64,000 nucleotides of DNA from Diplonema japonicum (lineage: Eukaryota > Euglenozoa > Diplonemea > Diplonemida > Diplonemidae), in contig OZ025704.1 of NCBI GenBank assembly GCA_964019335.1, positions 248,001 to 312,000 of the forward strand, given 5' to 3'. Both the position numbers and the translations under genes were made by a program. A model generated the notes under the pieces. That model was not told the origin of the DNA and did not search any database. It saw nothing but the letters and a program-made list of their open reading frames with translations. How positions within the stretch are numbered: position 1 is the stretch's first letter; each line of letters begins with the position of its first letter. Shown here piece by piece: positions 42,985 through 51,990 of the stretch.

Positions 42985-44088
42985 ATGAAATATGGAGTAA
43001 CGGCACCGCCAGAGGAAGGGAACAAGGTCTTCAGCGGCATTTTCATGAACACCACAAAACCCGACGAGGCAGCTATTGTAAAACCGGTCAAAAGGCGCGA
43101 CAAGCTGAGGGTCAAGTGCAAGGAGGTGGAGACGGCGATAAAAAAAGAAAGAGCATCGACGGACCTGCTCCTTTCACGGCTAACGCTGCATCTTACCAAG
43201 CTAAGACGACAAGCAAGGCTACAAGCAGAACTACAGGACAGCGGAGTCGCGAACAAGATTCGAAAAGAATTCAACGACGGCAACCTCATAGCAGGGCTGC
43301 TCCGCGACGTCGTCCTCCCCTGCAGCTCCAAGGAGAGGTCGATGGCTGTGAATGCTATAGACGGGATTCTACACACTAAGCAGATCCCATCGGCGGAATC
43401 GAATAAAGTCCACCGGAGAAAGATAAGACTTGAGCGTGCAAAATCATTTGAGGAGCAGACCTCTACAGGAGTTTGCAACATCGAGTTTCGCCGTGCGATG
43501 GTCCCGAACCTTGCTGATAAACATCTCGAAGTTTCCGCAAAACTAGGCAAACGAGTCGCCACAAGGGGCGCAGCTAGAGGCATGGAAATCGGAGAGGCAA
43601 AAGACTCCAAACACGCCAAACCCAGCATCAAGACAGGTTACTCCGACACAGTAAGAATGGATGTCCTACTCAACCCTGACGCTTTATCACCATCGAAACC
43701 CGAACTCGCGTCTTCCGGAAAACGTATTGTCAGCAAAGGTGATAAAAAGCCGCACTACCACAAGTCCGAGGCGCTGCCGCGTTCTGTTTTCGATGACACA
43801 CATGAAGGCTTTGCCGTGAGGCATGCCATCGCCAGTATTGACGACAGGGCTGGGATGAAGCGGCTGCAAGCGGCGTCGATTTTCAACCCGAAGGTGAAGC
43901 CGCCCTATACAGAGGAGCCGTACCAGGCTGTTTCGATCGACCTGCCTGCGAACTGTCTTGACCCCAGACCGCTTGGGGTGGAACCGAAGCCCCCTGCAGG
44001 GGTGTCGACGAGTTGCAGGAACACCATCGACGCAAGACGCGCGCAAGCGTTGTCCGGTTCCAATAATGTCATACCGCTAGGCCTTTGA
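42985..44088 (+). CDS. Basic protein of unknown function
   Basis: A 367-residue single-exon frame after an A-rich leader. The N-terminal third (about residues 35-150) is Lys/Arg-rich and probably helical (RRDKLRVKCKEVETAIKKER, then LTKLRRQARLQAEL). The C-terminal half is mixed and Pro/Ser/Lys-rich (KPHYHKSEALPRSVFDDTHE). No membrane segments, signal peptide or catalytic motif are visible and I do not recognise a family. Balanced codon use and the lack of homopolymers support it as a real gene. A cytoskeleton- or flagellum-associated protein is possible but unsupported. Confidence 0.7.
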   Translation: MKYGVTAPPEEGNKVFSGIFMNTTKPDEAAIVKPVKRRDKLRVKCKEVETAIKKERASTDLLLSRLTLHLTKLRRQARLQAELQDSGVANKIRKEFNDGNLIAGLLRDVVLPCSSKERSMAVNAIDGILHTKQIPSAESNKVHRRKIRLERAKSFEEQTSTGVCNIEFRRAMVPNLADKHLEVSAKLGKRVATRGAARGMEIGEAKDSKHAKPSIKTGYSDTVRMDVLLNPDALSPSKPELASSGKRIVSKGDKKPHYHKSEALPRSVFDDTHEGFAVRHAIASIDDRAGMKRLQAASIFNPKVKPPYTEEPYQAVSIDLPANCLDPRPLGVEPKPPAGVSTSCRNTIDARRAQALSGSNNVIPLGL

Positions 44089-44232
44089 AATGGGAGAAAG
44101 AAAAAAGAAAAAAAAAATGAAGGGTTTTTTACAAGATCTTTTTTTTTTTTTTTTTCGTTGCATTTTATTTAGGAGTGACTAAGAGTTGTGTCTGAAGGAA
44201 ACTAAGTAAAGGAGGGGGAGGAAGGGTGAACC

Positions 44233-45732
44233 ATGGCGACGCGCTCTGTGGGGGATGTCACCTTGACCTCTTTCGCGGTTCTGTGTCTTCTGATCGTGTT
44301 GGGGCAGTATATGCGGATGAAGATTAAGCTCCTCCAACGACTGTTCCTCCCGACGGCCGTCATCGCCGGCACGCTCGGTATGGTGATCTACCAGATCCTT
44401 GTCAACTCGGGCGAGAAGGCAGAGACCTTCGCAAAGGACGTCACTGCAGGCTGGTCGTACCTCCCGAGCATTCTTATCAACATTGTGTTCGCCTCCCTGT
44501 TCCTCGGTGTGCACCTCCCTGGCCCGAAACAAATATGGAACGAGGCAGGCCAACAGCTATCTTACGGGATGTTAGTTGTATGGGGGCAGTGGTTTGTAGG
44601 ATGTCTGGCGACTGTAGCGATTCTAATGCCAGTGTGGAATGTGAACAAGCTTATGGCAACAACGCTCCCTATTGGTTTTGCTGGAGGGCACGGAACGGCA
44701 GGGGGAATGGGCGACCAATACGAAAAATACGACTGGGCTGTCGGGAAGGACTACGGCCTGTTCGCCGCGACAGTCGGCATCCTCTCCGCAGTTCTCTTCG
44801 GCATCGTCTCTATAAACTGGGCCGTCCGAACAGGGCGCATGGAAGACAGAAATAAAAACGGAACACGAATGTCACTAGCACCACCCATAGTACCTGTGTC
44901 CGAGCGCATGGTCGCAGGGAGGATAACAGTCCCTCTTGACTCGATTGACACATTAACGCTTCACCTGGCTTTTATTGGAATAGCTGTTCTCTTTGGAGTG
45001 ACGTTTAAGTACTTTCTGGTAGAGGTGGTTGAGAACAACGTGCAGGCGATAAAGGACATCAATTTGTTCAATGGTGTTTCAACGTTCCCGTTTTGCATGG
45101 TGGGCGGGTTGTTGATGCAGAAGCTGTTTCAAAGAATGTCCCCGGACAACTGTCCAATCGACAGAGATCTCACAGAGAGGCTGTCTGCCTTGGCGTTGGA
45201 ATTTCTGATCACGGCCGCGATGGCCGTTCTTGATCTGGAATCTCTCGCAGACGATATTGTCGCCTTTATAGTTCTCATGATCTGTGGGTTCGCATGGCAA
45301 GCGTTTTGTTTGCTTGTCTTGGCACCTCGTATCCTAACTGACCATTGGTTTGAAAGAGGTGTTACTGAACTTGGGTCTGCAATGGGTATCGTGGCCACAG
45401 GTCTTCTTATGATTCGAATGTGTGACCCCCAGTCGCAAACTCCTGTTTTGAAGGCCTTTGTGTATAAGAACGCTGTTCAGGCCCTGTTCATGGGAGGGGG
45501 GTTGTGGACTGCGCTGGGGTTTCTGCTTACTGAAAAAGCGGGGCCGCTTGTCGTCTTATTCATCACCGGGGGGGTCACGTTGATGTGGCTTTTGCTTTGC
45601 ATTTACTTGAAGGTCACCGACGGAAAAAGCGGGGAAAGCGGGGAGAACATGGGGAAGGCCGACCCTTCTGCTGCTGAAGAAAGCAGCCCTTTGCAGACGT
45701 ACACCAATCTCGATGATACTTCGGCTGTTTGA
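44233..45732 (+). CDS. GltS-type sodium/glutamate symporter
   Basis: A 499-residue polytopic membrane protein with about ten to twelve hydrophobic segments. It matches the bacterial GltS (ESS) family: the LPIGFAGGHGTAGGMG loop in the first half is the family's characteristic re-entrant Gly-rich motif, and LGSAMGIVATGLLMIRMCDP in the second half is its inverted counterpart. It should import glutamate with sodium. An extra hydrophilic tail (SGESGENMGKADPSAAEES) is absent from typical bacterial members. This family is mainly bacterial; a eukaryotic copy may come from lateral transfer, but codon use here looks like its neighbours. Single exon. Confidence 0.88.
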   Translation: MATRSVGDVTLTSFAVLCLLIVLGQYMRMKIKLLQRLFLPTAVIAGTLGMVIYQILVNSGEKAETFAKDVTAGWSYLPSILINIVFASLFLGVHLPGPKQIWNEAGQQLSYGMLVVWGQWFVGCLATVAILMPVWNVNKLMATTLPIGFAGGHGTAGGMGDQYEKYDWAVGKDYGLFAATVGILSAVLFGIVSINWAVRTGRMEDRNKNGTRMSLAPPIVPVSERMVAGRITVPLDSIDTLTLHLAFIGIAVLFGVTFKYFLVEVVENNVQAIKDINLFNGVSTFPFCMVGGLLMQKLFQRMSPDNCPIDRDLTERLSALALEFLITAAMAVLDLESLADDIVAFIVLMICGFAWQAFCLLVLAPRILTDHWFERGVTELGSAMGIVATGLLMIRMCDPQSQTPVLKAFVYKNAVQALFMGGGLWTALGFLLTEKAGPLVVLFITGGVTLMWLLLCIYLKVTDGKSGESGENMGKADPSAAEESSPLQTYTNLDDTSAV

Positions 45733-45806
45733 TTTTTTTGTTTTTTTTTTTTTTGTTTGTGTGTCAGAAAAAAAAGCTCGTTTTGCGGTCCTTTTTTTTC
45801 CCGTGC

Positions 45807-45838
<32 letters not shown>

Positions 45839-46265
45839 CCTTAGCGAATTCAGACTTTCAAACCAATAAAAGGTATTACAAAAAAAAAGAAATTGTTATT
45901 GCAGGGAAAAAAAAAAAAAAAAAAAAAAGAGTAGAGGCAGCACGTTTTATCCCTACTGTAGGCGAAAACGGCTTTGCACAAAACAATCAGCCAACTCTTT
46001 TTTTTTTCCTGTTATCCATCCATCTTCGTTGTTCTTTTTTTTTTTCTTTGCGGTGTGCCTTCTTACGCCTTGCTCTCCTTTTGTCTTCATTACATTTTGG
46101 GTGTTAAAAAAGAAGAAGGAGAATAAAGAACAAAAAAAAAAAAAAGGGTTCCCCCCCTTTTTTAAAAAGTGCCATGCCCTTGTCCGCATAGTTGTGACTC
46201 TTTGATTTAGTTTTTTCTTATTTTTCCACTATCAATTATCCCCACCTCATCTTCAAGGAAGAAAA
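45733..46265 (+). repeat. Low-complexity intergenic spacer
   Basis: T and A homopolymers with short unique islands (about 45935-46000 and 46040-46105). No supported gene. CATCTTCAAG precedes the next start. Confidence 0.6.
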
Positions 46266-46815
46266 ATGCCTGTGGATTGTAGCTGTGAGATATCGGAATT
46301 CGGGTGCAGCGTCACCGCAGGTGGACTCTTCGCTGCAGGGTGGTGGTGGTTTGCTGATGGGGTGCTGATAGCACAGAAGGAGGGGACAGATTTTGGATTC
46401 GAAATGGCAATACCTGGAATTCTTGTTACATTGGGACTTGTGTGGTATGGAAAGATTTAAAAAAAAAAAAAAAAACACTTTATTTCCCCTCTCATAGTGT
46501 GAATATGCTGCGCCCTGAGGACATAAGGGACGATGGGATGGGGGGGACCGATGAGGTGAACAAGGCAAAAACTTTCTTTTTTATCGCCTGGATGCTGATC
46601 TTTGGTGGGTTGATTGCTGCAATCTGGATTTGCGTATGGGAAAAAAAAAAAGAAAAAAAAAAAATCCTTAGATTGCAGATTTCGGTGGTTCCAGCACCAC
46701 CCGCACAACGACATACCCAGGGGTGGCTATAATAATGCAGACAATAGTTATTACACTCGCTTCAGTGATCTTCTGGATGGGGCGGGGTTCGCAGAATAGT
46801 GCAACGTTCGGATAA
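46266..46815 (+). CDS. TMEM50-like small membrane protein, three exons
   Basis: Exons 46266-46444, 46498-46633 and 46672-46815 give 152 residues, close to the 157-158 of animal TMEM50A/B. Four hydrophobic segments are visible: AGGLFAAGWWWFADGVL, MAIPGILVTLGLV, FFFIAWMLIFGGLIAAIWI and the last one after TYPGVAIIMQ. The spacing and the motifs GWW, FGGLIAAIWI and YPGVA match the UPF0220/TMEM50 family. Introns 46445-46497 (53 nt, GTATGG...CATAG, phase 2) and 46634-46671 (38 nt, GTATGG, A-rich, TCCTTAG, phase 0) are essential; no unspliced frame covers more than one piece. Family function is uncertain; an endosomal or ER location is reported for relatives. Confidence 0.82.
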
Positions 46816-47083
46816 CACTGCACCCCCCAGCCCATGGTGTTTCGTTTTTTCTTCTTTCCCCCCCCCCCCCCCCTTCGCTTCTCACGCACTTCTTGCCTTT
46901 TCTGCCCTCCTTTTCTTAAAGAAAGTGATGTGTTCTATACATTCCCCCCCCCCTCTCTTTTTTTTTCATAAAAAACACATATTTTCTTTCTTTTGTTTTT
47001 GTTTCTCCAACCTATCTTTCTCCAGACTCCGGAATTCTCCCCATAGGTGGGGTGAGGGGGGAGGTGGTAGGTGGAAGGCGAAT

Positions 47084-48787
47084 ATGACGCGGCATGCAGG
47101 GGTGTCCATAAAGCGCAGGCTTTTCCTGGTCCTGCTGTACATAATGCTGAACTGCGTGTACATCATACTTGGCGGGGCGGTCATGTACCTTATGGAGCAC
47201 GACTACGAGGTAGAGCACCTCAAGGAAATGGCGGACTACGTCACCGAGGTAGGGCTCAACATAAACCAATCCGACCATTTAGAAGATCTCGGCGTCTGCA
47301 CCTTTCCGAACCACCTGTACCCACACTGGACCTTCACAGGGTCCAGCTTCTACGCCTTCACCGTCATAACCACTATTGGGTACGGGGTCTACGCTCCTGT
47401 TACAAATTCAGGGCGAATCTTCACGTGTTTCTACGCCATCCCCGGTATAAGTATTGTTGCTGTAGTGCTGACCAACATAGCAGGGCTTATCGCGGAGATT
47501 GTGGAGGCGACGCTGGACCGACGTGGGGAACAAACATTGTACGAACCAATCCCAAAATTGTCCGATTTAGGAGACCCGGTTACTGGGGAGTTGGACAGGT
47601 CCGATTTGAAGAGAATGATAACGGCAATGACACAGTCCACTCCAGACGATGCATTACTGTTTCAAGTCTACGAACGTGTGACACCGGGAACAACCGCACT
47701 ATCGCACGACACGTTGATCAAAGGCGTGGCCTTGTGGTTCCAACTGTCTGCGGAGGTACCTTCCAAAACAAGAACCACTGTTAAATACCTCCTCCTAACC
47801 CTGTGCGGTGTTCTTGTGTGGATGGCCGTGTGGGGCGTCATCTTCGCATCTATCGAATCATGGACGTACTCGGAAGGTCTTTGGTTCTCATTTATTTCTC
47901 TTAGTACAATTGGTTTCGGGGATTTTGTGCCGAACACCATGGCGGGGCGGATTTGCGGGTTTCTGTTCATGGCGCCAGGGTTGGGGTTGATGGGAGCGTT
48001 CTTCGGGGTCTTGTCGAACATATTCAAAAGGTGGCAGTTTCACATATCCTCCGCCTTGACACACAGGGGGGTCTTTTCGGATAAAATCCTTGAAGCTCAA
48101 GGTTTCGCATCATTGTCCCGCCGAGAATTGTACGCACCTTTAATTGAAGAAACAGAGATACCAATGGAAACCGTGATCGGGCCAACACATGTAAAGCAGC
48201 ATGATAACCCGGCGTTTCCATCTCATGCTAGAATCGGTGCGGTGAAGTCGTCCCAGAGCAATGTGTCAATGGTTCTACCCGCTGCGGCGATACAGGAAAC
48301 CGTGGCGCAAACCGCGTTAAAAAAAGGTGTCAAGGTCTGTCCCCAAGGACATCCTGTATCTAAAATGAAGGTTGGTGTCGGGTCCGGACGGAAATACACG
48401 GGTGAAACAGAGCATATGTGTGACATTTGCAGTACAGACGGGCTGTCTGGATATGTGTATCGATGCTCTGCTTGTGATTATGATGTATGTGTGGGGTGTG
48501 CGGTAGGTAGTTTAATCAAGTCTCGGACGCCTTCGTTGGGCAATACCTCACTTCCTAAGATCCCGCGAGAGCAGGACAGTATTACTTATGAGCAGAATAA
48601 CTCTTTTGCTCGGCTGCCCTCCTCTGCTAGACCTCCATCAGGAGTGGGGTATCACCGTCGAGGGTCTCGAGCGTTATCCATGCCTTCTTCGTCTCCTGGG
48701 ATTAATGGACATGTTCCTTCTGAAGAACCTTTCATGCACGAAATGGCAGAGATTGTGAATAGTCTTAATGGGTCTCCGCCTACTTAA
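47084..48787 (+). CDS. Two-pore-domain potassium channel with C-terminal zinc domain
   Basis: A 567-residue protein. The two pore loops carry TTIGYG (residues 96-101) and STIGFGD (274-280), each flanked by two hydrophobic segments, the 4-TM/2-P layout of K2P/TPK potassium channels. Between the halves is a cytosolic stretch (about 145-235) of unknown fold. The C-terminal part has a Cys/His cluster (CPQGHP, MCDICSTDGLSGY, YRCSACDYDVCVGC), which looks like a C1-like or ZZ-like zinc-binding domain, then a Ser/Pro-rich tail. The reading frame is open upstream through low-complexity codons; the ATG at 47084 is next to the first conserved helix and about 60 bases after TTTCTCCAG. It should set membrane potential. 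No intron. Confidence 0.88.
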   Translation: MTRHAGVSIKRRLFLVLLYIMLNCVYIILGGAVMYLMEHDYEVEHLKEMADYVTEVGLNINQSDHLEDLGVCTFPNHLYPHWTFTGSSFYAFTVITTIGYGVYAPVTNSGRIFTCFYAIPGISIVAVVLTNIAGLIAEIVEATLDRRGEQTLYEPIPKLSDLGDPVTGELDRSDLKRMITAMTQSTPDDALLFQVYERVTPGTTALSHDTLIKGVALWFQLSAEVPSKTRTTVKYLLLTLCGVLVWMAVWGVIFASIESWTYSEGLWFSFISLSTIGFGDFVPNTMAGRICGFLFMAPGLGLMGAFFGVLSNIFKRWQFHISSALTHRGVFSDKILEAQGFASLSRRELYAPLIEETEIPMETVIGPTHVKQHDNPAFPSHARIGAVKSSQSNVSMVLPAAAIQETVAQTALKKGVKVCPQGHPVSKMKVGVGSGRKYTGETEHMCDICSTDGLSGYVYRCSACDYDVCVGCAVGSLIKSRTPSLGNTSLPKIPREQDSITYEQNNSFARLPSSARPPSGVGYHRRGSRALSMPSSSPGINGHVPSEEPFMHEMAEIVNSLNGSPPT

Positions 48788-48920
48788 AGGGTTTTTTTTT
48801 TTTTTTTTTTTTTTTTTTTGTGGCTGAAGCAGCCTTTTTTTTAATTTTTTTTTTATTCTCTCCCCCCTGTAATGAATCTGTTGCGGGAGAACAAAAAATG
48901 AACATTTTTCTTTTTTTAAA

Positions 48921-49869
48921 TACTGTAAAACGAATAATGTCGGACGGAAAAACTCTCGGACAGAAAAACTCCCGGACGGAAGACTCCCGGACACCAAAAA
49001 AACCCGGACATTTTTCCGTCCGGGAGTTTTTCTGGGAAGAAATTTTTTTACTTAAGGGGGGTAGCAGCTCCCACCACGTTTGCCTGGAAGGGCTTTATTC
49101 CTTGTGCAGAGCCAAAATGTCACCCTGCGTGGCAGTTTGAATTTTTCTTCCCCTTTCAATGCACCAACAAACAGCACCCACGGGATCTTTAACTTCTCAT
49201 AAACCCGTACTTCTTTCGTCAGATTGAATCGTAAAAGTCCGTGGCTTGGGGGACAAAACGGGCTATAACCGAACAGCTGGCTGTTTCCTTGGCTGGATTG
49301 TTAAATACAAAGGCAAAGCGGAAACGCAACCGGCAGGGATTATCCGTGCCCCGGTCAAGCACCCGCCCACCGAATGGAGCCTAACGGCATCGCCCAATCA
49401 TTGGGCTAATTATGATACTCGGTATCTGGGTTACGGAGCTGTTTCTTCCTTTTTGCTATAAATCATCGATTCCCATGGTTTGCCGAACGGGCCGATTCTG
49501 CTGCTTGTCGGCGTTGTTCGCAGGCGCAAACGTGCACATTGCTTTTGTCCCCCTGGGCTCACCTACATGGTTCAACCGATGGATATTGGGTTGAACGCAG
49601 CTGTAAAGCATCTATTAAGAAAGGTAGTAGGCCACACGAAGGCTCGACAAGCTGATTGCCTCAGGGCAGCAAGGGAGGACAAAGATGCAGAAAGGGAACC
49701 CTGGGGGTTTCTTCGCGCGGTTGCCGTTTGCAGCCCAGGCCAGTATGTAGGTGGTAGTGGACCAGGCCCCCTGACGGCCTTACCTAAAAAAAATTCCCGG
49801 ACGGAAAAACTCCCGGACGCCAAAAAAACTCGGACATTTTTCCGTCCGGGAGTTTTTCGTTTTACAGTA
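48921..49869 (+). mobile_element. Degenerate pogo/Tigger-like DNA transposon
   Basis: A 949-bp block (including the flanking TA) between terminal inverted repeats: TA-CTGTAAAACGAA on the left and TTCGTTTTACAG-TA on the right, consistent with a TA target duplication. Just inside both ends are palindromic clusters of ACTCCCGGACGGAAAA and its complement. The interior has broken frames; 49480-49720 encodes CPPGLTYMVQPMDIGLNAAVKHLLRK, closely like the PPhTThxxQPLDvg stretch with the third acidic residue of pogo/Tigger (DDE_1) transposases. The upstream catalytic region is scrambled across frames (49246-49600). It is non-autonomous. It lies between genes and does not interrupt one. Confidence 0.75.
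49486..49725 (+). pseudogene. Transposase remnant (DDE_1 C-terminal catalytic part)
   Basis: Open frame fragment inside the DNA transposon. The Q-P-M-D motif gives the family. The upstream part aligns only if a frame change is allowed near 49540. It lacks the helix-turn-helix DNA-binding domain and the first two catalytic aspartates in any one frame. Confidence 0.6.
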
Positions 49870-49871
49870 TA

Positions 49872-50771
49872 TATATATTTTCTTTTTTGGCGGCGTTATG
49901 AGTTTCACAATTACCGGGACCGCAGGGCCAGATAGCAACCGCAGAATGAAGAATGACCTAGTGTGATTTCCCCTCCCCTTTTTTTTCTTTCTTTCGATAT
50001 ATGGCAATTAAAAGGAGGGGTGAAAATGCTTTTTTTTTTCCTCCCTTTTTTTTTTTCATTTTTTTTTTTCCATACGACTGACCTTACCCTTATCCCTGAC
50101 ATAGCACCAGAGGGTGCAGCAGGGGAGGCTTTGATTTTCTTTTTCAAAAAAAAGAGAGAAGAAAAAAAAAAAGTTGTATCGGCAGGTTGACAGCGTGTCT
50201 GGTTATAAGTATTCTCTGTGGCACGTACTTGCAAACGTTTCTTTTCAAAAAAAAAAAAAATGATGAAGAAAAAAAATAATACACAGTGCGAATTTGGGTC
50301 TCTTTCTCTCTTTATTTCATAGATTTTGTTTTACAAATCCTTCCTCCCCTTTTTGTTTTTTTCCTTCTTCTATTTTTTTTCTTGCTTTTGTCACGATATA
50401 ACGTGTAATGGTGTGTGCTGCTGCGTACAAGAAAAAAAGAAGAAAGAAAAAAGAGAGAGAAAAGGAAAGAAGGCCCCCCCCGCAGCTCCCTCCCGTGTAA
50501 AATATATCCCCCCTTTCCCCATAAAATGAAATTGTCCGCAGCAAAAAGGAAGAAAGTTTTTTTTTTCTTTTTTTTTTTTTTTTTGCCTTGGATGTCACTG
50601 TTCAGCGAGCTCCGCAACATTCTTTGAATTCTCTGTTTTTTTTTTTCACATCAATGGACGGTGCCCCCCCCTCCTCCCTCCCTTCCTCTCTTTTTTTCGG
50701 TCCTACTAATCTGTATCCGTTACGAACACTTATCCAAAATTATTCCCCCCCTAATAATCTTCCTCACCACG

Positions 50772-50805
<34 letters not shown>

Positions 50806-50849
50806 AATAGGAGGGGAAGGGGAGGGCAAAAGAGAAAAAAAAAGAAAAA
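49872..50849 (+). repeat. Intergenic spacer after the DNA transposon
   Basis: Starts with an AT dinucleotide run, then mixed A/T/C homopolymers. Short frames on both strands translate homopolymer and are not supported. A leader of A and G precedes the next ATG. Confidence 0.6.
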
Positions 50850-51782
50850 ATGAAGCAATTCCTCACAATTCTGGCAATGGTTATACCACTACAAGCTGCC
50901 TGCACATTCAAATACACAAACAAAGCCGCCTCCCCGGTCACGATCTGTCTCAGGTTCAACGGGGGCGCCCCGGGTGAAGGCGGAAACAAGACCATCCAGC
51001 CAGGCGGGTCATGGGAGCTACCATGCAGGGAAAGCATCCCAGGCCAAAGCTGGGAATCATACCTTGCTGTTCCAGGTTGGACACAATGCGGGTGGGACCA
51101 AGGGTGCACACCAAACTACGGGTCTTGCCAGCACTACCCATGGGTAATCGGACAAGGTGTAGGAACCAACGGCCTCTGGTATGGGTCAATAGGCGCGAAT
51201 TGGGATGGAGCAGGGGCAGGGTTCACAGGCGACTTCTCTCAAGTGACTTATGGAATGAACTTCCAATGCACGAGCTATAACAAAACCCAGTTTCCCAATC
51301 TTAACTGCAGTGTGTCGGGTGATAAACCGATCTGCACGCCGGACAAGCCGAACTACAACCAGCCCAACTCTGGTGTTGTGGAATGCGATCCTGACCAAAC
51401 ACTCCAGCTGCTCATCACATCCTCTGCTCCGCGGCCCACCTGTGGAACTGATGGCTTCTGCTGTCCATCATGCGGTATGTGTATGTACCCTACAAAACTG
51501 TCCTGTTTTGGCAACGCGTCTGCCTGTGATGCCGACCCCTCCACCACGTGCTGCGACCTTACCAAGTTGTGTTCCAAGCCCTCGAACACCGTGTGTAAGC
51601 CTAGTGCACAGTGCCCGTCGATGTCTTACTGCAACCCTGCAACTAAGAGGTGTATAGCACCTCAGCCTGGGGAAACCTGTGCTACTAATGGGGATTGCAT
51701 TTCTACGGACGGGTCAAACTATTGCGAGGAATCGCTTGGGCTGTGTGTTAAACCGGGCCCTCCCTGCACCGTGACACTTTAA
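50850..51782 (+). CDS. Secreted cysteine-rich protein
   Basis: A 310-residue protein with a clear signal peptide (MKQFLTILAMVIPLQAA, cleavage probably near residue 17). Residues about 18-170 are Gly/Trp/Cys-containing and beta-like (SIPGQSWESYLAVPGW), loosely recalling thaumatin-like or fungal surface proteins, but I cannot assign the family. Residues about 195-310 are a run of closely spaced cysteines (GFCCPSCGMC, TTCCDLTKLCS, GETCATNGDC) like small disulfide modules of EB or dickkopf type. It has several possible N-glycosylation sites. Expected location is outside the cell or in the endomembrane lumen. Function is unknown. Confidence 0.8.
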   Translation: MKQFLTILAMVIPLQAACTFKYTNKAASPVTICLRFNGGAPGEGGNKTIQPGGSWELPCRESIPGQSWESYLAVPGWTQCGWDQGCTPNYGSCQHYPWVIGQGVGTNGLWYGSIGANWDGAGAGFTGDFSQVTYGMNFQCTSYNKTQFPNLNCSVSGDKPICTPDKPNYNQPNSGVVECDPDQTLQLLITSSAPRPTCGTDGFCCPSCGMCMYPTKLSCFGNASACDADPSTTCCDLTKLCSKPSNTVCKPSAQCPSMSYCNPATKRCIAPQPGETCATNGDCISTDGSNYCEESLGLCVKPGPPCTVTL

Positions 51783-51912
51783 GGGGGGGGGGGGGGGGGA
51801 AGAAGAAGAGGAAAAAAAAAAAGAAAACACACAAAGAGGGATTTTAGTACCCCTCCCTTAGTTCTGCTTCTTTCAACGTTGTTTCTTTCCCTTTTTTTTC
51901 CTTCTTTTTTTT

Positions 51913-51952
51913 AGGGTGGTCCTCGAGTGGGATTTGCCCTAAACACCGCCTT
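51913..51952 (+). repeat. Dispersed repeat family B, copy 4
   Basis: Reads AGGGTGGTCCTCGAGTGGGA and continues TTTGCCCTAAACACCGCC. Only 38 bases separate it from the next start codon, so it probably lies within or next to that gene's 5' leader. Confidence 0.6.
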
Positions 51953-51990
51953 TTTTTTCTTTTAACGGGTTTTTACCACTGCCTGCCCAG

